Source: CAZMXP01 sp964570285
Lineage (GTDB): Bacteria > Planctomycetota > PLA2
NCBI GenBank assembly: GCA_964570285.1
Contig: CAZMXP010000006.1
Span: 43,414 to 107,413, forward strand
Length of the DNA: 64,000 nt
Direction of reading: 5' to 3'
Shown: positions 56,447-64,000 of the stretch, in pieces
How positions within the stretch are numbered: position 1 is the stretch's first letter
Layout: each line of letters begins with the position of its first letter
The notes under the pieces: generated by a model
Databases searched by the model: none
What the model was told of the DNA's origin: nothing
What the model saw: only the letters and a program-made list of their open reading frames with translations
Position numbers and translations under genes: made by a program

Positions 56447-56554
56447 GCGTGTTCACCCCCGCCTGCCCGCCACGGGCGGGCTCGCTGCCACCATAGCACG
56501 GGTCCGCGCCAGGTCCTCCCGCCTCAGAACGAAGAGGGGCCCCCGGCTCCGACG

Positions 56555-58393
56555 CTACGCGGGCGGCGCCTGCTCGCGACGGCAGGAGTGGCGCTTGCCC
56601 CGGCGGGCGCCGCGGCCATAGGCGCGGCGGAGGATCCAGGTCACGCCCGGAACCTGCGCCAGCACCCACAGCGGCCAGCTCCACCAGAGATCCCGCGCGA
56701 GGTGGAGCAGCGCGTCCACCCCCGCCAGGGCCCTGTCCCCGGGGAGGATCAGGTGCATCGCCGCGCGCAGCTTCTCGGGGCGGATCGCGTGGCGCTCCCG
56801 CACCCAGCGGCGCTGGAAGGGGACGACGCGGTAGCCGCGCCTCCCGAGCAGTGCCGCCATGCGCCGCGCCCCCTTGCGGCACGCGGGGCACCTGCCGTCG
56901 TAGAGGAGCAGGCCGCGGCCCCCGGGCCCCCCCACGTCGCGCTGCGCGAACGCACCGCGCCAGACATCGGGATGGAGCAGGATCAGCACCGCCATGACTT
57001 CGAGGCGCCCGACCCACATGTTGAAGATGAAGAGGATCTTCGTCAGCGTGTGGAGGCCGCCGAACGTCTCCATCGGCCCGATCGGGCCGTAGCCGGGGCC
57101 GATGTTGCCGAGGGTGACGATCGAGCCGGTGAAGCCCACGCGCGCGTCGTTCTCGATGATGCCCGCGAGCACGGCGACGCCGGCGAAGATCGTGATGTAG
57201 GCGAGCAGGAATCCGACGATGGCGCGCATCGTCTCGCTGGCCAGCGGGCGCCCGCCCATGCGCACGTAGCGCACCGCGCGCGGGTGCAGCGCGACGACGA
57301 CCTCGCGGGCGAGGAACTTCGCGAGCAGCACGAGGCGCACGACCTTGGGGCCGCCCCCGGCGGAGCCCGCGCAGCCGCCGATGAACATGAGGGCGCCGAG
57401 CAGCACGAGCGCGTTGCCTCCCCAGAGGTTGAAGTCCTCGCTCGCGTAGCCGGTGGTCGTGACGATGCTGAGGCTCTGGAAGAGGCCGTGGCGGACCGAC
57501 GCCTCGAAGCCGTGACCCTGCCCGCTCGCGAGGAGCACGGCGAGGCCGAGGCCCGCGAGGACGACGATGCAGGCATAGGTGCGGAATTCGGTATCCGCCG
57601 CGAGCACCTTCGGGCGACGCAGCGCGCGGTACTGCAGCGTGAAGGAGGCGCCCGCGAGGAACATGAAGAGGATGACGACCCACTGGGCGGAGGGGCTGTG
57701 CCCCTCGAGGGAGCGCGGATGCGGGCTGAAGCCGCCGGCGGCCAGCGTCGTGAAGGCGTGGCAGAACGCGTCGAACCAGCCCATGTCGCCGAACGCGCGG
57801 AGCAGCAGCGCCTGCAGGAGGGTCAGGCCGATGTAGAGCTGCCAGAGGGCGGCCGCGGTGTGGCGGATGCGCGGCGTGAGCGCCTCCTCCTCGGGGCCCG
57901 GCGCCTCGGCGAAGAACATCTGGCGGCCGGCCACCGCGAGGGCGGGGAGCACGGCGACGAAGAGGACGATGATGCCCAGCCCCCCCACCCACTGCGTGAG
58001 GGCGCGCCAGAACATGAGGCCGCGGCTGATGTTCGCGAAGTCCTCCGTGGCGAAGATCGTCGAGCCCGTCGTCGTGAACCCCGACATGCTCTCGAAGTAG
58101 GCGTCCACGAGGGAGAAGCCCTGGCCCAGGAAGGGGATCGCCCCGAACGCGGCCGCGGCGAGCCAGCCCACGGCGACGACCGCCATCGCCTCGATGCGCG
58201 AGAAGCGGGCGAGGTCGATCCTGCGGCGCGTCAGCCAGGAGCCCGAGGCGAACGCGAGGACCGCGGTGACGAGGAAGCCGACGGCGTGCCCGGGGTCGCC
58301 GTAGCCGAAGTCCACGGCGGCGGGAAGGAGCAGCAGGGCCGCGAACGGGCGGAGGATCAGGCCCAGCGCCCAGGCGACGTTGCGCGGCCTCAT
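56555..58393 (-). CDS. trkH: TrkH potassium uptake channel fused to a C-terminal DCC thiol-oxidoreductase domain
   Basis: A 612-residue protein. The first 480 residues are a TrkH/KtrB channel with repeated M1-P-M2 units and selectivity-filter segments such as ESMSGFTTTGSTI, HAFTTLAAGGFSPH, LSIVTTTGYASEDF and SIVTLGNIGPGYG. The channel's usual end (LEVMAVLILLHPDVWRG) is followed without a stop by RGLLLYDGRCPACRKGARRM, the DxxCxxC motif of the DCC (DUF393) family (Asp499, Cys502, Cys505). The same frame continues for about 110 residues with one hydrophobic stretch. Its ATG overlaps the trkA stop by 4 bases. The DCC domain suggests redox control, but that is inference. Confidence 0.88.
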   Translation of the reverse strand: MRPRNVAWALGLILRPFAALLLLPAAVDFGYGDPGHAVGFLVTAVLAFASGSWLTRRRIDLARFSRIEAMAVVAVGWLAAAAFGAIPFLGQGFSLVDAYFESMSGFTTTGSTIFATEDFANISRGLMFWRALTQWVGGLGIIVLFVAVLPALAVAGRQMFFAEAPGPEEEALTPRIRHTAAALWQLYIGLTLLQALLLRAFGDMGWFDAFCHAFTTLAAGGFSPHPRSLEGHSPSAQWVVILFMFLAGASFTLQYRALRRPKVLAADTEFRTYACIVVLAGLGLAVLLASGQGHGFEASVRHGLFQSLSIVTTTGYASEDFNLWGGNALVLLGALMFIGGCAGSAGGGPKVVRLVLLAKFLAREVVVALHPRAVRYVRMGGRPLASETMRAIVGFLLAYITIFAGVAVLAGIIENDARVGFTGSIVTLGNIGPGYGPIGPMETFGGLHTLTKILFIFNMWVGRLEVMAVLILLHPDVWRGAFAQRDVGGPGGRGLLLYDGRCPACRKGARRMAALLGRRGYRVVPFQRRWVRERHAIRPEKLRAAMHLILPGDRALAGVDALLHLARDLWWSWPLWVLAQVPGVTWILRRAYGRGARRGKRHSCRREQAPPA

Positions 58394-59745
58394 CCGAGCA
58401 GCGCCTGGCGCACTTCCTCGAGGCGCTCCGCCTTGCAGATGAGGAGGCAGTGGTCGCCGGGCTGCACGACGGTGGCGCCGCCGGGCACGAGCGCCTCGCC
58501 GCCCCGGATGATCGCGGCGATGATGCTGTCGGGGGGAAGCGGCAGGTCCTTCAGCGGCGTCTGCGCGAAGGTCTCCGGCAGCGTCACGTCGAGCACGTCG
58601 CCGAGACCGCCGCCGATCGTCGCGAGCAGGTCCACCTCCTTGTAGTGGATCATGTGCAGCACCGCCTCGATCGCGGCGCCCCGCGCGCTGAGGGGCACGT
58701 CGATGCCCACGCGCTCGAAGACGCGCCGGTTGGAGGCGCTGCTCACGCGCGTCACGATCTTCGGGATGGAGAGCTGCCGCCCGAGCAGCGAGGCGAGCAG
58801 GTTTTTCTCGTCGCTGTCGGTCACCGCGACGAGCGCGCGGGCGCGGTGCACCTGCTCCGCCTCGAGCAGGTCGATGTCGCAGCCGTCGGCGTGGAGCACG
58901 AGCGTGCGTTCGAGCACCTGGGCGATCTCCGCGCAGCGCTCCTCGTTCTGCTCGAGGAGCTTGATCCTGGAGGCGGGGTTGCGCTCCATCGACTGGGCGA
59001 CGCGGAACCCGACCGTCCCGCCGCCGACGATGACGATGTCGCGCCGCCGCTCCTCGCCGAGGTGCGTGGTGAACCAGCCGGCGAGCTGGTGCATCGAGGC
59101 GCTCCTCCCCATGAACAGCACGCGGTCGCCGTCGAGGAGCACGCTGTCGCCGCGCGGGACGAACCAGTCGTCGCCGCGCCGCACGCCCACGATGAGCACG
59201 CCGGGGGGAAGCGAGCGGAGCTCGCGCAGCGGGCTCCCGATCAGGGGCAGCCCCTCGCGGAGGATGTACTCGAGCAGCGCCACCTGGCCCCGGGCGAAGC
59301 TGCCCACGTCGGTCGCCCCGGGCACGGCGAGGATCTTCTCGATCTTGTCGGCGAGCATGCGGGCGGGCCAGACGAGCCGGTCGATGCCGAAGCGGGGCGC
59401 GGCGTCGGCATGCGTGCCCGCCTGCGTGGCGAAGGTGCGCACATACTCGGCCTTCGTCACGAAACAGATCGTCTGCGCGGGACCGAGTTGCCGCGCCGTC
59501 ATGCAGGCGAGGATGTTGCTCTCGTCGGATCGCGTGCAGGCGATGACGAAGCTCGCCATGAAGGCGCCGGCCTTCTGCAGCACGGCCGGGTCGTTCCCCT
59601 CCCCTTCCACGACGTGGACGTCGAGGCTCTCGAGTTCCTCGCGCCCCTCCTCCCCCTCGTGCACGACGTAGACATCGTGCTCCTTGGAGAGTTCGCTCGC
59701 GAACTGCCTCGCCGCATGTCCGCTGGAGACGAGCACGATGCGCAC
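58390..59745 (-). CDS. trkA: Trk potassium transporter regulatory subunit TrkA
   Basis: A 451-residue protein with two RCK modules, each having an N-terminal NAD-binding part and a C-terminal part. It gates the TrkH channel from the cytoplasm. The second module has a clear Rossmann motif (DIVIVGGGTVGFRVAQ at about 226). In the first, the motif reads VLVSSGHAARQFA with one glycine missing, so nucleotide binding there may be weak. It starts at GTG with TACGAT 7 bases upstream, and its stop overlaps the trkH start. Confidence 0.93.
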   Translation of the reverse strand: MRIVLVSSGHAARQFASELSKEHDVYVVHEGEEGREELESLDVHVVEGEGNDPAVLQKAGAFMASFVIACTRSDESNILACMTARQLGPAQTICFVTKAEYVRTFATQAGTHADAAPRFGIDRLVWPARMLADKIEKILAVPGATDVGSFARGQVALLEYILREGLPLIGSPLRELRSLPPGVLIVGVRRGDDWFVPRGDSVLLDGDRVLFMGRSASMHQLAGWFTTHLGEERRRDIVIVGGGTVGFRVAQSMERNPASRIKLLEQNEERCAEIAQVLERTLVLHADGCDIDLLEAEQVHRARALVAVTDSDEKNLLASLLGRQLSIPKIVTRVSSASNRRVFERVGIDVPLSARGAAIEAVLHMIHYKEVDLLATIGGGLGDVLDVTLPETFAQTPLKDLPLPPDSIIAAIIRGGEALVPGGATVVQPGDHCLLICKAERLEEVRQALLG

Positions 59746-59752
59746 GGCCAGG

Positions 59753-59758
59753 ATCGTA
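59753..59758 (-). promoter_or_regulatory. -10-like TACGAT before trkA
   Basis: TACGAT on the minus strand ends 7 bases before the GTG at 59745. Confidence 0.45.
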
Positions 59759-59994
59759 CGGTGCCAGGTGAGAATTCTGCAGGAATCCCCGCCGCCTCAA
59801 CCCCGGTCCGCACACGGAGTTACGCGCGGCAACCGCCGAGGAGCGGGTGCGGCGGGCGCCGTCGCGGCGACTGCGCACCCCCCGTGCGGGGATCGGGGAG
59901 GGGGGCGGGGGAGGGGGCCAGCCGCGGTCTCAGGACCATGCGACCTCGCGTCCCCCCCCGGGATCCGGATTCCCCGATTCGATCCGCCCCCCTA

Positions 59995-60024
59995 TTGACC
60001 TCGTCCGTACTCCGGTGCTACCAA
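59995..60024 (+). promoter_or_regulatory. Candidate promoter of porin-like gene
   Basis: TTGACC (59995-60000), an 18-base spacer and TACCAA (60019-60024) lie 77 bases before the ATG at 60101. A GGAGGG sequence 9 bases before that ATG serves as ribosome site. Confidence 0.35.
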
Positions 60025-60100
60025 GTACCCGTCGACGCCGTTCACGCAGGCACTCGCAGGGCGCGAACTGCGCGTAGAGCGATCTTGGAGGGCCGGTCGC

Positions 60101-60769
60101 ATGCTGCGCTGTCTCCTTGCGGTTCTTCTCGTTTCCCCCCTTCCCCGCCCTGCTCCTGCCGACGAACCCACGATCGAGGATCAGGTGGCACGGCTCCGCA
60201 CACAGATCGAGCAGACGGCCGCCTGCGACGGCCACATGATCGCTCGCGAGACTGAGAGCTACCTCGCGCGAGACCTCCGCCATGGGGGCGCGGTGGGCGC
60301 GAGTCCGCTCGCCGGCCTGACGATCAGCAGCCGATTGACGGCGGTGATCATGGGCACGATCGACGAGTACTTCGTCGACAGCCTGCGCGACGGTTCGGCG
60401 GGCGGCGGCGTCTCGTGGGACTGGTGGGTGACGGACGCGATCGGCCTGTTCGTGCGGATCGCGACCAACGGCGGCGACGTGAACCCGGTGGAGCTGGACG
60501 CGTCGATCGGCGCGCAGTTCAACGGCCTGGTCGGCAGCCGTCCGGACGACAAGATCGGCGCGGCGATCGGCTTCATCTCGTCCAACGACCTCGTGATCAC
60601 GCTACCGCAGGACACCGAGGTGACGATCGAGGTCTACTACGATTTCTCGCTCGAGGGCGGCAAGATGCACGTCACGCCGCACCTGATGTTCGTTTCCGAT
60701 CCCGGCGGGGGACTTGCCGTGAGCGACCAGCTCTGGATCCTCGGCCTGAGGATCCACGTCCCGTTCTAG
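60101..60769 (+). CDS. Miniature OprB-like porin
   Basis: A 222-residue exported protein. Signal peptide (MLRCLLAVLLVSPLPRPAPA) is followed by a short helix (TIEDQVARLRTQIEQ). From about residue 118 the sequence matches the C-terminal part of carbohydrate-selective OprB porins: GLFVRIATNGGDVNPVELDASIGAQFNGLVGSRPDDKIG, then TIEVYYDFSLEGGKMHVTPHLMFVSDPGGG, and the terminal strand ending in Phe (LGLRIHVPF), as needed for outer-membrane insertion. OprB proteins usually have more than 400 residues, so about half of the barrel is absent. Either this is a small barrel or a decayed porin. A lipoprotein gene follows 42 bases later. Confidence 0.7.
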   Translation: MLRCLLAVLLVSPLPRPAPADEPTIEDQVARLRTQIEQTAACDGHMIARETESYLARDLRHGGAVGASPLAGLTISSRLTAVIMGTIDEYFVDSLRDGSAGGGVSWDWWVTDAIGLFVRIATNGGDVNPVELDASIGAQFNGLVGSRPDDKIGAAIGFISSNDLVITLPQDTEVTIEVYYDFSLEGGKMHVTPHLMFVSDPGGGLAVSDQLWILGLRIHVPF

Positions 60770-60811
60770 TCCATGCACAAGGTCATCGCCACCACCGAGA
60801 GGAAGGTCACC

Positions 60812-62392
60812 ATGCGTCGAGTCACGAGTTCGTGCGCCGCGCTCGTCTGCGCTGCCATCCTGGGTTCCTGCGGAAACTGCCTCCCCGGCACCGCCGCGGG
60901 GGGGATCTTGCCCGGCGGAATCCAGTTCACGACGAGCTTCGACTTCTCCTCGGGTTCCCTCGTCAACGTGAACACGAGCACGCCGAACCAGATCCAGCTC
61001 AACACCACGACGAGCACCTTCCCCTTCATATGGATCGCCCTGTCCGCTCGGGGAACGATCTGCAAGATCCACACGGAGACCGGGGAGATCCTCGGCGAGT
61101 ACCGCACCGCCCCGGAGTCGTTTCCGTTCACGAACCCCTCCCGCACCACCGTCGGACTCGACGGGAGTTGCTGGGCGGGCAACCGCAACGCGGGCTCCGT
61201 CATCCATGTCGGCCTGTTCGAGGCCAACCAGGGCATCGACCGCAACGGCAACGGGGTCATCGACACGTCGACCGGCTACGGGGATGTGCTGCCGTGGCCC
61301 GGCGGTCCCGACGACGACGGGGGCGTCGAGAACGCGGCAGACGAGATGATCCTGCACTTCGTGCCTACGGCAGCCACGGCGACCCGGCACGTGACCGTCG
61401 ACGCGAACAACAATGTCTGGGTCAGCGGCGCCTTCGGGAGCAACAACGGCGTCTTCGAGCTGATCGACGGGCGCACCGGGGCCATCCTGCGCACGGAAGG
61501 GCCCTTCGCCGCCGGATACGGCGGGCTGGTGGACCAGCAAGGAGTGGTCTGGTCGGCCACCTCGAGTTCGACTCTCATGCGCTGGGATCCCGACTTGCCG
61601 CTCGGCCCCTCCAACCCCCTCGACATCGATATCCCGAACTACGGCCTCGCCGTGGACAGCCAAAACAACATCTGGGTCAGCACGCTGAACGACAACACGG
61701 TGCGCAAGCTCGCGCCGGACGGCACCCTGCTAGGGACCTTCACGCACGGGGCGCCGTATGCGCAAGGCCTGGCCGTGGATGGCAACGACCATGTGTGGAT
61801 CGGCTCCTCGTTCGGCAACACGACCTTGAGCCACCTTCTCAACGACGGGACCTTCCTCGGCAACGTGACGGGCCTCGGGAGCGGCAGCACCGGCGTCGCC
61901 GTGGACGCAGCGGGGAAAATCTGGACCGCCAACATCAACGACAGCAACGCGAGCCGGATCGACCCCACCGCCGGGCCGATCGGGAGCGACGGCGTCACGC
62001 CGATCGGCGCCGTGGACCTCACGGTCGACCTGCCCGGGGCCTCGCCGTACAACTACAGCGACATGACGGGCGCGGTGGCGCTCGGTGCGACCTCGCCCCA
62101 GGGCACCTGGCAGGTCGTCTACGACGGCAGCACGACGGGGCGCGGCTGGCAGCGGATCCAGTGGAATCTCGAGGGGCAGGGAAGCGAGCCGCCGGGCAGC
62201 CAGATCCTCGTGGAAGCGCGCGCGGCCGACACCACGGCCGCCCTCGGCGCACAGGCCTTCATCACCGTGACCAAGGGGGCCCCTCTGGGGCTCACCGGCA
62301 GGTTCATCGAGATCCGCGCCACGCTGCGCCGCAGCCCCGGGGGCCTGAGCCCGATCCTCAGCGACCTGACGGTGTTCCCCGTCGTGCCGTAG
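60812..62392 (+). CDS. Lipoprotein with NHL/SMP-30-like beta-propeller
   Basis: A 526-residue protein with lipobox ILGSC (Cys20 from this start). From about residue 100 to 370 there are repeated blade-like units: RTTVGLDGSCWAGNRNAGSV, RHVTVDANNNVWVSGAFGSN, YGLAVDSQNNIWVSTLNDN, QGLAVDGNDHVWIGSSFGN and TGVAVDAAGKIWTANINDS. These are typical of NHL or virginiamycin-B-lyase-like propellers. A DRNGNGVIDTST stretch looks like a calcium-binding loop. The C-terminal 130 residues form another beta domain. The ATG at 60812 has GAGGAAGG 7 bases upstream; the in-frame ATG at 60773 is 4 bases after the porin stop and is less likely. A partnership with the porin-like protein is inferred. Confidence 0.78.
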   Translation: MRRVTSSCAALVCAAILGSCGNCLPGTAAGGILPGGIQFTTSFDFSSGSLVNVNTSTPNQIQLNTTTSTFPFIWIALSARGTICKIHTETGEILGEYRTAPESFPFTNPSRTTVGLDGSCWAGNRNAGSVIHVGLFEANQGIDRNGNGVIDTSTGYGDVLPWPGGPDDDGGVENAADEMILHFVPTAATATRHVTVDANNNVWVSGAFGSNNGVFELIDGRTGAILRTEGPFAAGYGGLVDQQGVVWSATSSSTLMRWDPDLPLGPSNPLDIDIPNYGLAVDSQNNIWVSTLNDNTVRKLAPDGTLLGTFTHGAPYAQGLAVDGNDHVWIGSSFGNTTLSHLLNDGTFLGNVTGLGSGSTGVAVDAAGKIWTANINDSNASRIDPTAGPIGSDGVTPIGAVDLTVDLPGASPYNYSDMTGAVALGATSPQGTWQVVYDGSTTGRGWQRIQWNLEGQGSEPPGSQILVEARAADTTAALGAQAFITVTKGAPLGLTGRFIEIRATLRRSPGGLSPILSDLTVFPVVP

Positions 62393-62461
62393 TCCAGAGG
62401 CCAGAGTTCGCGGCGGGGGGTCGCGTACCCCCGCGGCCCCCCCGCGCCCCCCCCGCGTCCG

Positions 62462-63391
62462 CTACGCGCCGGAGGCGGCGACCTTCGTAGGCGTGCGCTT
62501 GCCCTCCTTGCGGGCGTAGAGCGCAGCATCCGCGGCCTTCACGAGGGCGGGGCCGTCCCAGCCGATCGCGATCTCGGCGACGCCGGCGCTGCCGGCGACG
62601 CGGTAGCCCGGGGCGACCGCGAGGCAGAGTTCCGCGAGCATCGCCTCGAGTTCGAGCGCGAAGGCCTGCGCGCCGGCGAGGTCGGTGCTCGGCAGCAGGA
62701 TCGCGAATTCGTCGCCGCCGATGCGCGCGGCGACCTCGCCGCTGCGCACGCGCCGCAGCAGCACGCCGCCGACCGCGACCAGCACCTCGTCGCCGATCGG
62801 GTGGCCATAGCGGTCGTTGATCGACTTGAACTGGTCGAGGTCGAAGAGCACGAGCGAGAGCGGCACGCGGTAGCGGCGGCAGCGCGCCACCTCCTCGTCG
62901 AGGCGCTGGTCGAAGTAGCGTCGGTTGCGCAGGCCGGTCAGCGAGTCGGTCACCGAGACCTCCTCGAGCTGCGCGTGCAGCCGGTGCACGCGCAGGCCCG
63001 TGCGCACGCGCGCGAGCAGCTCGCCGTCGTCGCAGGGCTTGATCAGGTAGTCGTCGGCGCCCGCGTCGAGCGCCGAGACCTTGTCCTCGGTGCGGTCCTT
63101 CGCCGTGAGCAGGATGCAGTAGACGGACTTCAGGGAGGGTTCCTCCTTGATCCGCTTGCAGAGCTCGAATCCGTCGAGCCGGGGCATCATCCAGTCGGAG
63201 AGCAGGAGCTCCGGCGCCTCGAGCCGCGCGCGCTCCCACGCCTCGGCGCCGTCGGCGGTCAGTTCGACCGTGTGCCCGGCCGCCTGGAGGCGCTTGGCGA
63301 GGATCTGCCGGTAGAACCGGTCGTCCTCCGCCACAAGAATGCGCCCGCCTTTCGGCTGCGACGCCGGATGGTCGCCCAACGAGTTTCCCAA
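62462..63391 (-). CDS. Response regulator with GGDEF diguanylate cyclase domain (PleD/WspR-like)
   Basis: A 309-residue protein. The N-terminal receiver domain has the acidic pair in LVAEDD, Asp66 as the phosphate acceptor (LLLSDWMMP), Thr96 and Lys118 (LIKPCDD). The C-terminal domain carries DSLTGLRNRRYF, DLDQFKSINDRYGHPIGD and the active GGDEF motif at 225-229. The product should be cyclic di-GMP, made after phosphorylation. The inhibitory site RxxD reads R-S-G-E, so feedback may be altered. It starts at TTG 63391; no histidine kinase gene is nearby. Confidence 0.93.
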   Translation of the reverse strand: MGNSLGDHPASQPKGGRILVAEDDRFYRQILAKRLQAAGHTVELTADGAEAWERARLEAPELLLSDWMMPRLDGFELCKRIKEEPSLKSVYCILLTAKDRTEDKVSALDAGADDYLIKPCDDGELLARVRTGLRVHRLHAQLEEVSVTDSLTGLRNRRYFDQRLDEEVARCRRYRVPLSLVLFDLDQFKSINDRYGHPIGDEVLVAVGGVLLRRVRSGEVAARIGGDEFAILLPSTDLAGAQAFALELEAMLAELCLAVAPGYRVAGSAGVAEIAIGWDGPALVKAADAALYARKEGKRTPTKVAASGA

Positions 63392-63434
63392 GGCCGTCTT
63401 GTCCCGCCGGGATTATCGGCAGGAGCGGGCCGCG

Positions 63435-64000
63435 CTAGAGACGCAGCAGGCGGCGCCAGAGAGGGGGCGCGGGGGAGAGGGCGGGCCTCGCCGTCTCGAA
63501 GTGATCCATCAGGAGCCTCTGAGCCACCGTGACGGCGCGCACGCCCTCCGCGGTCGCGTGGTAGTTGAGCACGAGGCGGTGGCGGATGACGTCGGGGGCC
63601 ACGGCCACCACATCCTGCTCCTCGGCCGCCCCCCGGCCGTGGAGCAGCGCCCGGGCCCGGATCGCGACGGAGATCGCCTGCGCCGCACGCGGGCTCGCGC
63701 CGAAGGCGACCGAGTCGCGCACGTAGTCCGGCGCCGACGGCTCGGCCGGGCGGCTGGAGCGCACGAGGTCGACGATCTTCTGCTGCAGGCGGGGATCGAC
63801 GGCGACGCGGGCCGCCTCCGCGCCGAAGGCCGCGATCTCCTCCCGGCCGAGCACCTTCGGCAGCGGCGCGGGCGCCCCCCGCGCGACGCGCCGGGCGACC
63901 TTCGCCTCCTGCTCGCCGTCGGGGTATTCGATGCGGATGCGGAACATGAAGCGGTCGAGTTGCGCGGCCGGCAGCGGGTAGGTCCCCTCCTGCTCGATCG
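63435..64000 (-). CDS. MoxR-family AAA+ ATPase, C-terminal part
   Basis: The gene enters from the right edge. The visible 188 residues begin IEQEGTYPLPAAQLDRFMFRI, the sensor-1 region of MoxR ATPases. The lid domain follows, with SVAFGASPRAAQAISVAIRARALLHGR and a DVVAVAPDVIRHRLVLNYHA stretch that is highly conserved in the family. MoxR proteins act as chaperones, usually together with VWA-domain and DUF58 proteins, which would lie outside the window. The C-terminus reads LWRRLLRL. Confidence 0.92.
   Translation of the reverse strand, partial: IEQEGTYPLPAAQLDRFMFRIRIEYPDGEQEAKVARRVARGAPAPLPKVLGREEIAAFGAEAARVAVDPRLQQKIVDLVRSSRPAEPSAPDYVRDSVAFGASPRAAQAISVAIRARALLHGRGAAEEQDVVAVAPDVIRHRLVLNYHATAEGVRAVTVAQRLLMDHFETARPALSPAPPLWRRLLRL

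Larger units (their letters stand above)
59746..60100. other. 355-base intergenic region between trkA and porin-like gene
   Basis: A divergent gap with G-rich tracts (59899-59921) and a TTGACC-containing promoter candidate at 59995. No gene, RNA or repeat is supported otherwise. Confidence 0.6.

Overview
The window is a very GC-rich (roughly 70%) stretch of bacterial chromosome, densely coded on both strands, with no rRNA, no tRNA that I can recognise, no CRISPR array and no phage or plasmid backbone. Signs of a diderm are an OprB-type porin fragment, ExbD-like domains, many lipobox lipoproteins and signal peptides. A large secreted HEAT plus prenyltransferase-toroid protein, an octaheme cytochrome fused to HEAT/TPR repeats, families of exported proteins of unknown function, and a GyrA with the variant HGESVIYP quinolone-pocket sequence fit a planctomycete or a relative in the PVC group. 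That placement is an inference, not proof. Many genes start with GTG or TTG and overlap their neighbours by 1-4 bases.

Layout. 1-4.4 kb: S41-like protease fragment, rhodanese, GlcD-type FAD oxidase, a small protein paired with an AbiEii-like nucleotidyltransferase, DUF2203, two tiny membrane proteins and a GYD protein. 4.5-7.5 kb: a tandem duplication of an unusual convergent gene pair (four-helix membrane protein facing an ExbD-like protein). 7.5-11.5 kb: a palindromic element next to a beheaded HicB-like gene, a RelE/ParE toxin-antitoxin pair, folE, and an ECF sigma/anti-sigma/YbjQ operon. 11.6-21.6 kb: a lipoprotein metalloprotease, a thioredoxin/TPR protein, a glycosyltransferase, a FabF-type ketosynthase, GNAT, ACP and an NTN-hydrolase-like protein. 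21.7-30.6 kb: gyrA, three tandem exported paralogues (one with a Cys-rich GCGCDD repeat) and the octaheme cytochrome. 31.4-41.8 kb: truD, an HtpX-like protease, a hydrolase with its catalytic serine replaced, the HEAT/toroid protein, ParA, an alpha/beta hydrolase and a HEAT plus ThuA-like protein. 41.8-52.8 kb: UPF0182 with a UPF0104-like membrane protein, lipoproteins and a flippase-like protein. 52.8-59.7 kb: pyrB-pyrI, and trkA with a trkH fused to a DCC thiol-oxidoreductase domain. 59.8-64 kb: a miniature OprB-like porin, a beta-propeller lipoprotein, a PleD-like GGDEF regulator and the end of a MoxR ATPase gene.

Two families of inverted-repeat elements recur at gene ends. Family 1 has a GGCTCATTAGT core, with three full copies and one half copy. 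Family 2 has TAGCCCGCATT(A/C)TTCACCA ends, with two copies whose first three bases are the stop codon of the preceding gene. Many genes also carry a TAnnnT hexamer only 6-9 bases before the start codon, which suggests widespread leaderless transcription; other genes have a clear Shine-Dalgarno sequence instead.
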